Shown here: positions 58,346-64,000 of the stretch, piece by piece
How the letters are laid out: each line of letters starts with the position of its first letter
Numbering within the stretch: the first letter of the stretch is position 1
Assembly: GCA_028023455.1 (NCBI GenBank)
Contig: JAQFVV010000002.1
Location: 30,265,725 to 30,329,724, forward strand
From: Epiperipatus broadwayi
Taxonomy: Eukaryota > Onychophora > Udeonychophora > Euonychophora > Peripatidae
Direction of reading: 5' to 3'
DNA length: 64,000 bases
Program-made: the position numbers and the translations under genes
Notes under the pieces: model-generated
Seen by the model: only the letters and a program-made list of their open reading frames with translations
What the model was told of the DNA's origin: nothing
Database searches by the model: none

Positions 58346-58502
58346 CTACTGCACACGTGATCGACTAATAATGAGACATGATCCAAGTCTCTGTCACCTT
58401 TAGTGTTATGATATGGACATTTATCTTTCTGAAGCTCAATAGCCTGATTTAAAAGAGTTTGAAGGCGACGTGGAGGAAGCATAACAGAGGGTGGAAGAAA
58501 TG
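58346..58502 (-). CDS. WDR26: WDR26 exon, end of the CTLH/CRA region
   Basis: A 157-bp exon with acceptor TGTTATAG and donor AGTAG|GTAAGC on the minus strand; two bases open it (completing T or a related residue) and it ends in phase 2. It reads [20 protein letters not shown], then [13 protein letters not shown] and [11 protein letters not shown]. This is the helical linker between the LisH-CTLH-CRA module, used for subunit contacts in the GID/CTLH ligase, and the WD40 propeller. It is the first WDR26 exon in the window; the LisH and CTLH exons must lie beyond 64000, so the preceding intron is over 5.5 kb. Confidence 0.96.
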
Positions 58503-58984
58503 CTATAACACAAAAGAACATTTGCAACTAACAAATTCAGCAATTTAAAGGATTTTTATTATTATTATTATTAAAATAATTAAATATATAAATTTATAAT
58601 TGAATTTTTAAAAAAACACAACATCAATAACACTAAAATTGGACAATTATTATATCATCAAACAACATCTGTGGAAATCATTAAATTGTAATAGATGTCA
58701 AATCCTTTAATGAAAAACCAGGTCTATTGATTCTAAAGAATCCTGACAATAAATCAATGAGCAATAATAAATGGATATCACTTAGTCTTTGTTAACATAG
58801 TTATATCACTTTTATCCTGGTAAATAAAAAAAATTAAAGCTAAACAGCGTTTATAACCCCAATACAGGGTACGATCTGTATGACAGTCTCTCATAAAAAA
58901 AGCATAATGGAAAAGGTATTATTCACCAGGCTTATCAATGGCTAAGTTGTGAGGGTATGAGTTCTTATTTTTACTCACTAATTC

Positions 58985-59400
58985 AAAATAAACTCTCTAT
59001 ACATATTGCCACTCAGTGCAAGCCAGAGTAATGCCAGAAGGCTTGTGCATAAAATCCCCATCTAGTGCTTACTCATCCAATATCCCCAGACTAGTTTCTG
59101 GCTTGTGGCCTTCGTCAGTGAGGAGCCTTGGATCTGAGAGCACTGCACCTAGATCTTAGGATCTAATGCAACCCTCCAGCAGCCACCTTTTATCTCTACT
59201 TAACTAGAAAACTATGAATCTTAAATTGAAAACCATTATAATATTTTCAATCCAAGCTCATTAGCCTATATAGTCATATAGGTCTGAATTCAGTTCAGTA
59301 CCTGTACATTTTGGTATCTTTGGTTCTTTAATAAACATAGCCAACACTAACCCATTAGGCAGGATTGGTTTTAAGCCAACAAACATCGCATGATCACCAT
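58985..59400 (-). repeat. Family-A unit
   Basis: A minus-orientation unit: AACTCTCTATACATATTGCC, CCAGACTAGTTTCTGGCTTG, CTAGATCTTAGGATCTAATG, TTTTGGTATCTTTGGTTC, and the terminus CATCGCATGATCACC near 59383-59397. Confidence 0.75.
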
Positions 59401-60170
59401 TTTTTATGCTTGCTTATAACTGTTATTAAAATAGGCAAAACTCTATATGTATTGCCACTCAGTGCAAGCCACAGTAATCAATGGATGCCAGAAGGCTTGT
59501 GCATAAAATCCCCATCTAGTGCCTACTCATCCAATATCCCCAGACTAGTTTCTGGCTTGTGGCCTTCATCAGTGAGGATCCTTGGATCTGACAGCACTGC
59601 ACCTAGATCTTAGGATTGCACTGAGTGGCAAAATGTATAGAGTTTTACCTGTTTTAATAACAGTTATAAGCAAGCATAAAAATGGTGATCATGTGATGTT
59701 TATTGGTTTAAAACCAATCCTGCCTAATAGGATAGAGGTGGCTATGGTTATTAAAGAACCAAAGACACCAAAATGTATAGGTACTGAACTGAGTTCAGAC
59801 CTATATGACTATATAAGCTAATGAGTTTGGATTGAAAATATTATAGTGTTTTCAATTTAAGACTCTCAGTTTTATAATTAAGTAGAGATAAAAGGTGGCT
59901 GCTAGAGGGTTGCATGAGATCCTAAGATCTAGGTGCAGTGCTCTCACATCAAAGGCTCCTCACTGACAAAGGCCACAAGCCAGAAACTAGTCGGGGATAA
60001 TGGATGAGAAGGTACTAGATGGGGATTTTATGCACAAGCCTTCTGACATCCAATGATTACTCTGGCTTGCACTGAGTGGCAATACGTATAGAGAGTTTTG
60101 CTGTTTTAATAACAGTTATAAGCAAACATAAAAAATGGTGATCATGTGATGTTTATTGGCTCAATTCAAA
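59401..60170. repeat. Family-A compound foldback
   Basis: The minus-orientation end (59430-59620) is followed, after TTGCACTGAGTGGC at about 59617, by a complete plus-orientation unit. That unit runs from GTGATCATGTGATG (59686) through ACCAAAGACACCAAAATG, the core CTCCTCACTGACAAAGGCC, and CTTGTGC-type end blocks to a second GTGATCATGTGATG at about 60137. The full unit is therefore about 450-460 bp between termini. Confidence 0.75.
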
Positions 60171-60552
60171 ATAACTATAGATATTTCATTTATCGACCAA
60201 TATTGGATAATTAGTAGAGTTATTCAGTTCTACTATATCTGAATTCGAAACCAGGACCAAATATGGCAGGCAGATGGACTATCTTTGTATTGAAGTCCTT
60301 CATTATAATGTATTTACATTATTTAGCTTTATAAAATTAATATTTTAATAAACAAATGAATATAACGTAAATGTAATCAAAAAACAAGGAGAGTAGCTTC
60401 AAAAGAATAAAAGTGTATTGTATATTTAAAAAAACAACAACCTAAAAACATTATACTGGAAAATGTATCAGAATATTAATAAGTTTTCAATCATTTTTCA
60501 CAATCCGTTATTAAATATTTCAACATCGTAACTTTTTTTACCGTATGTCATA

Positions 60553-60650
60553 GCATCGTCCGGGAGGCGAACCCACAACAACGATCTGCACCCAACTGCT
60601 TGCTTGCAAGGCTGCTGCGCTGCCCCCCTCGGCTAACAACACTTGACTAG
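60553..60650 (-). repeat. tRNA-derived SINE (Ser/Leu-like head), minus strand
   Basis: On the minus strand: GTTAGCCGAGGGGGGCAGCG, CAGCCTTGCAAGCAAGCAG, and B-box GGTTCGCCTCC. Same head as at 23.95 kb, including the flank ATGCTATGACATA. The A-box carries extra Gs. Confidence 0.65.
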
Positions 60651-63636
60651 ACTTTTATTTCAATATAAGCTATTATATCTTCTGTGGAAAACAATCAATG
60701 TTCGATATTGATGACATCTATTTGTCCGGCCACTCCAGAATCGAATTATGTAAACAATGACTAAATGTTAAATAGTGATACAATCAGATTTTGATTAATA
60801 CTTTCTCATTAAATGAAAACAACAAATACCTTAAAATTCTTATTATCAGTGGAATACATTTATTTAAATCTGACAGGCAGCAATATATATTTTAGAGATC
60901 TCAGATACATTCAACTTCAACATCAATAATCTTGATAAAAAATGGTAAATGCCAATTAGTTTGAGTACAAAAGTTTACGATATTTAATTTTTTAGACTAT
61001 CACCTTCAATAGGCCAACGGATAGTACTAGCATGAATTTAGTACAATATACTTCTTTTGTTGAAGATCAATAACCCGAAATCTATAAAATCTGGTTGCAC
61101 TGCCATCTAGTGGCTACTGATAATTACCACTGCAATTATATATCATGGATCTGTTGCAGAATGGTGAAAAAGAGATTCTTACAAGTTATTGATATCCAAA
61201 ACATTGGGTCGATAAAACTTTTGTTTCGTAAGCTAAATTGTGAGTTGGAAATGTTTTCATATTGATAACCTTCACGTTTAAGATTTCACCATAATGGATT
61301 AAAAAAAATCCTGGTGATCACATGAATAGAATTCATCCAGAATGATCTATCATATATTTGACTTTTCAGGTTTCTCTAAGATATATTCATTATTGTGATG
61401 ATAGAATCCATCCATCCCATTGTGGATTACCCTCTTATTCTATCATCACCGATCTCCGTATGACCAAAGTAGGACAATTTCATACTACATAGTTTTGCTT
61501 CAAAATAATTTAATAGTTATTAGTATTATTTGTGTAGATGCTAGAATAGTCTTTTGTTAACAGCCACTTTTATTTATATCAATAATACCAGATTTTTCTC
61601 ATTTTATCATTAAAGAACTCCGTCTCAAATACTGGAAAATGATCTAATTTTTATAAAAATTACTTCTTTCTGATTATATTGACACATATTTTACAGTAAT
61701 GATTGAATATTTTTAATAAAATGGAAAGTTATAGTATGCCTCAATGAAAAATTAAAAAAAGAGCTTAAATAAAATACTTGGAGAGTAGAGACTTAGATAA
61801 TTAGAGATTATACGGATACATATTCAAAGGACAAAGGAGTAACCACTTGAAAGAATAACGTTAGAAATATAAAATTATTGCAAAAATTTAAAAATAATAA
61901 ATAAAATATTTATTGAGGAAATAAGGAAGAATAAAAATCAAAAATCGGTTTAGCCTTACGCTTAGATGTAAAAGATAATGCGAAGAGTAAATTGAAGAAG
62001 ATTGTCGAAATCAAATAAATAAATAAATTAAAAAAAAGAAATAAAGAAAGATCTTAAAAAAGATAAATGTAAATGAAGACTATAGCAGGGATTAACTGCA
62101 TAGAATGAAGGAGGATATTTATCTTTGATAGATAAGCGATGTTTTGATTTCTATTGTTGCACAGATTCGTAATTAATCATCATATAAACTTTATTCATTT
62201 TACTGTAAAGAACTTATCTGAAAACATTTTTTTATCACAATTAACAACACTCAAAGAAGTTACTTTCTTTTATTTAAATTAATCACAAGGAAATCTAACT
62301 ATTGAGTGGAAGGATATTTCACTTTCAATACAAATATTTGCACCTAATAGTGATGATTATTATCAATTTTCCAGACATTTTGTGCCATTTTTGAGTCCAC
62401 ACTGGTATTTTTTCATTACTTATACTTTTACTAATTCCAACAGCACATAAGAAACGTTTACTCCTGCTTGAATATGTAAAGTGTCATATTATAGAACATT
62501 CTACGTTACTCAGAATTATTGGTAAACAGACTCATAATGAATCATTTTTGAATAAACCTGCAAATGCAATTTTACTTTTCATTTATCAACGCCATTCATT
62601 CAGTCTGATAAATAAAGAATTCCTCTTTTACGAGTCTGCCTGCAAATAATTCTGAGTAATGTATTAAAACGAGAATTTTCTGTGATATATAGTATTTTTA
62701 TTGTCGTACTCTACCTATGACAAAAGCTAAATCCAATAGAATCAAAATGTAGTGCCCATGTTTGTATGGCATCAAAGACTTAGGTGAAGTTTCATCTTCA
62801 TACACAAAGCAAATCAAAGAATCCTTTTCTTGCCAAAACTCATATTAAGGAAAATCCTGACACATTCTAGTGGAACAAACCATCAGTTTTAAAAAATGGT
62901 TTTTAGCATATGAATATTTAATTATTATTAAAACAAGACTGGAAAACGGCCAGAAATCCTCGCATCACTTTTCCTTTAACGAGAAACCTTTTGAAGCCAC
63001 TCTTGCCCTGAATTATTCAAAAATTGCTTTATGTTTCGCCTACACATACATGTGTGTGACTGTTGAAAACATTGTACAATACTTTTTACTTGGCAATTGT
63101 TTTTTTTTTTTTAATTTCACTTTTGTTCTAAAAATAATTTCAAAGTTTTGATAAAATTGATGTCCGTGCTATTTTATAATATGATTCGCCCCATTCTGCA
63201 GACAGTGCATTGATACTAATCCGATTTACCAAAACCATTTACACCTAAAATAATTAAAAAAATCTATTTATCAAATAATAATCTGATGACAATTAGATTG
63301 CTTATCTGAAAAAGTTTCCAATATTCCTTAAAAATATTTTCTATTTATGGGTATCTTACTATTCAACATAGTAGGCCTAACAGTAATACTTTCTTTTTCA
63401 ATGTTTTCAGAGCAGGTAGGGTCTATTAGATTACGGAATATTTAAAGGCTGTTTCACCCATTCTTGAATCTCAGGTCATACAATAGCCAGTAGAGCTCAA
63501 GGCAATCAATATTAATCTCCAATTAAATAGCCTCAAAATAACTTTTATCGAAAGACATTTTGTAAATGACATACTCTAAACTATAAAACTTAAAAGATTA
63601 TAAACTATTAAGAAAAAAAATTAGTATAAATATACA
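60651..63636. other. 5' intron of WDR26, no recognised features
   Basis: A small inverted pair GTGATGATAGAAT / ATTCTATCATCAC lies at about 61395-61450. A reading frame at 62870-63151 has no splice or homology support. No WDR26 LisH/CTLH exon was found. Confidence 0.5.
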
Positions 63637-64000
63637 CGGTGTGAACCAATGAAAAATTGCCTGGTTCTTTCTTCAAGTCACCTGCAGCGCCATCTATGAA
63701 TGAACATGTGTTACATAATACCATAGATATTCTTCACAACAATTTTAAGGTGCTAGTATGTTTGGAATGAGATACTGCATGAAATCTAACGATGTGTTGT
63801 AGCTTAAACCGTGATAGAATAACGTATTGTCATGAAAATTTTGTTTTGAACTGGCAAAACTGTAACCAAAACGTGAAATGATTCAAAAGCTACAAGTTAC
63901 AAGAACATTATCAAAAGATTTGCAAGATTTCATGAAAGGCAGGGAGACCAGTAGAACTACATAACACATACAGATTCGGAGATGGGGTTGTGATTGTCTT
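63637..64000 (+). mobile_element. Mariner-like transposon, 5' part, cut by window edge (copy 3)
   Basis: The left end CACCTGCAGCGCCATCTATG AATGAACATGTG matches the ends of the relics at 33.7 and 43.6 kb. The plus strand then reads KFCFELAKL ... KREMIQKLQ near 63833-63890 and FMKGRETSRTT near 63930-63960. This matches the start of mariner transposases (FCFxLGKTAxETxEMI ... FKEGRE). Frameshifts are present. The right end is outside the window. Confidence 0.65.

Noticed and set aside
62870-63151. Reading frame of 93 codons in the 5' intron of WDR26
   Set aside because: It ends in a phenylalanine-rich stretch from a T run; no splice or homology support.
58503-64000. Search for LisH and CTLH exons of WDR26
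   Set aside because: No segment resembling these domains with splice borders was found; they are presumed to lie beyond the window.

Overview
This is a nuclear window from an animal, very AT-rich by eye (well under one third G+C), almost certainly an invertebrate. Coding sequence is rare and split into short exons with canonical GT/AG borders. Introns run to many kilobases and are packed with transposable-element remains. Penelope-like, RTE-like, CR1/Jockey-like, Ty3/gypsy, mariner and hAT fragments plus tRNA-derived SINEs occur together, which fits an arthropod (for example a chelicerate) or another invertebrate with a repeat-rich AT genome. The sequence alone does not fix the species.

Two host genes are supported. 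On the minus strand, eight clear exons between 58502 and 41311 encode the CTLH/CRA-region end and the WD40 propeller of WDR26 (the Gid7-like subunit of the CTLH/GID ubiquitin ligase). A tiny candidate last exon lies at 28309-28299. The first exons lie beyond the right edge. On the plus strand, two exons (3985-4073, 4219-4309) encode an acidic, conserved-looking protein that I do not recognise. A Cys-containing terminal exon with a stop (27259-27367) may end the same gene. The two genes would then converge, with stop codons about 0.9 kb apart.

Layout: 1-3.35 kb LINE tail, SINE foldbacks and a MITE; 4.0-4.3 kb unknown-gene exons; 4.5-9.4 kb Penelope RT remnant, RTE tail and a family-A repeat; 10.2-13.7 kb foldbacks; 15.1-16.8 kb two RTE tails in inverted order; 17.6-21.6 kb family-D repeats and degenerate LINE reverse transcriptase; 22.2-24.1 kb foldbacks and a tRNA-like SINE; 24.1-28.3 kb mostly unique, with both gene ends; 29-33 kb a cluster of family-A repeats next to a LINE tail; 33.7-35.7 kb mariner, Penelope GIY-YIG and an intact-ended hAT relic; 36.9-41 kb a Ty3/gypsy element with two repeats nested in its 5' LTR; 41.3-58.5 kb WDR26 exons separated by introns holding Penelope, mariner, RTE and foldback elements; 58.5-64 kb the 5' intron of WDR26 with family-A, a tRNA-like SINE and a mariner start.

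The most unusual property is architecture. More than twenty repeats are arranged as long inverted (foldback) pairs. Several otherwise different foldback families share one core (CCTCACTGAGGA ... GGGGATA). One foldback of about 765 bp carries a GIY-YIG endonuclease reading frame between arms of about 190 bp. These are the best candidates for undescribed elements in the window.
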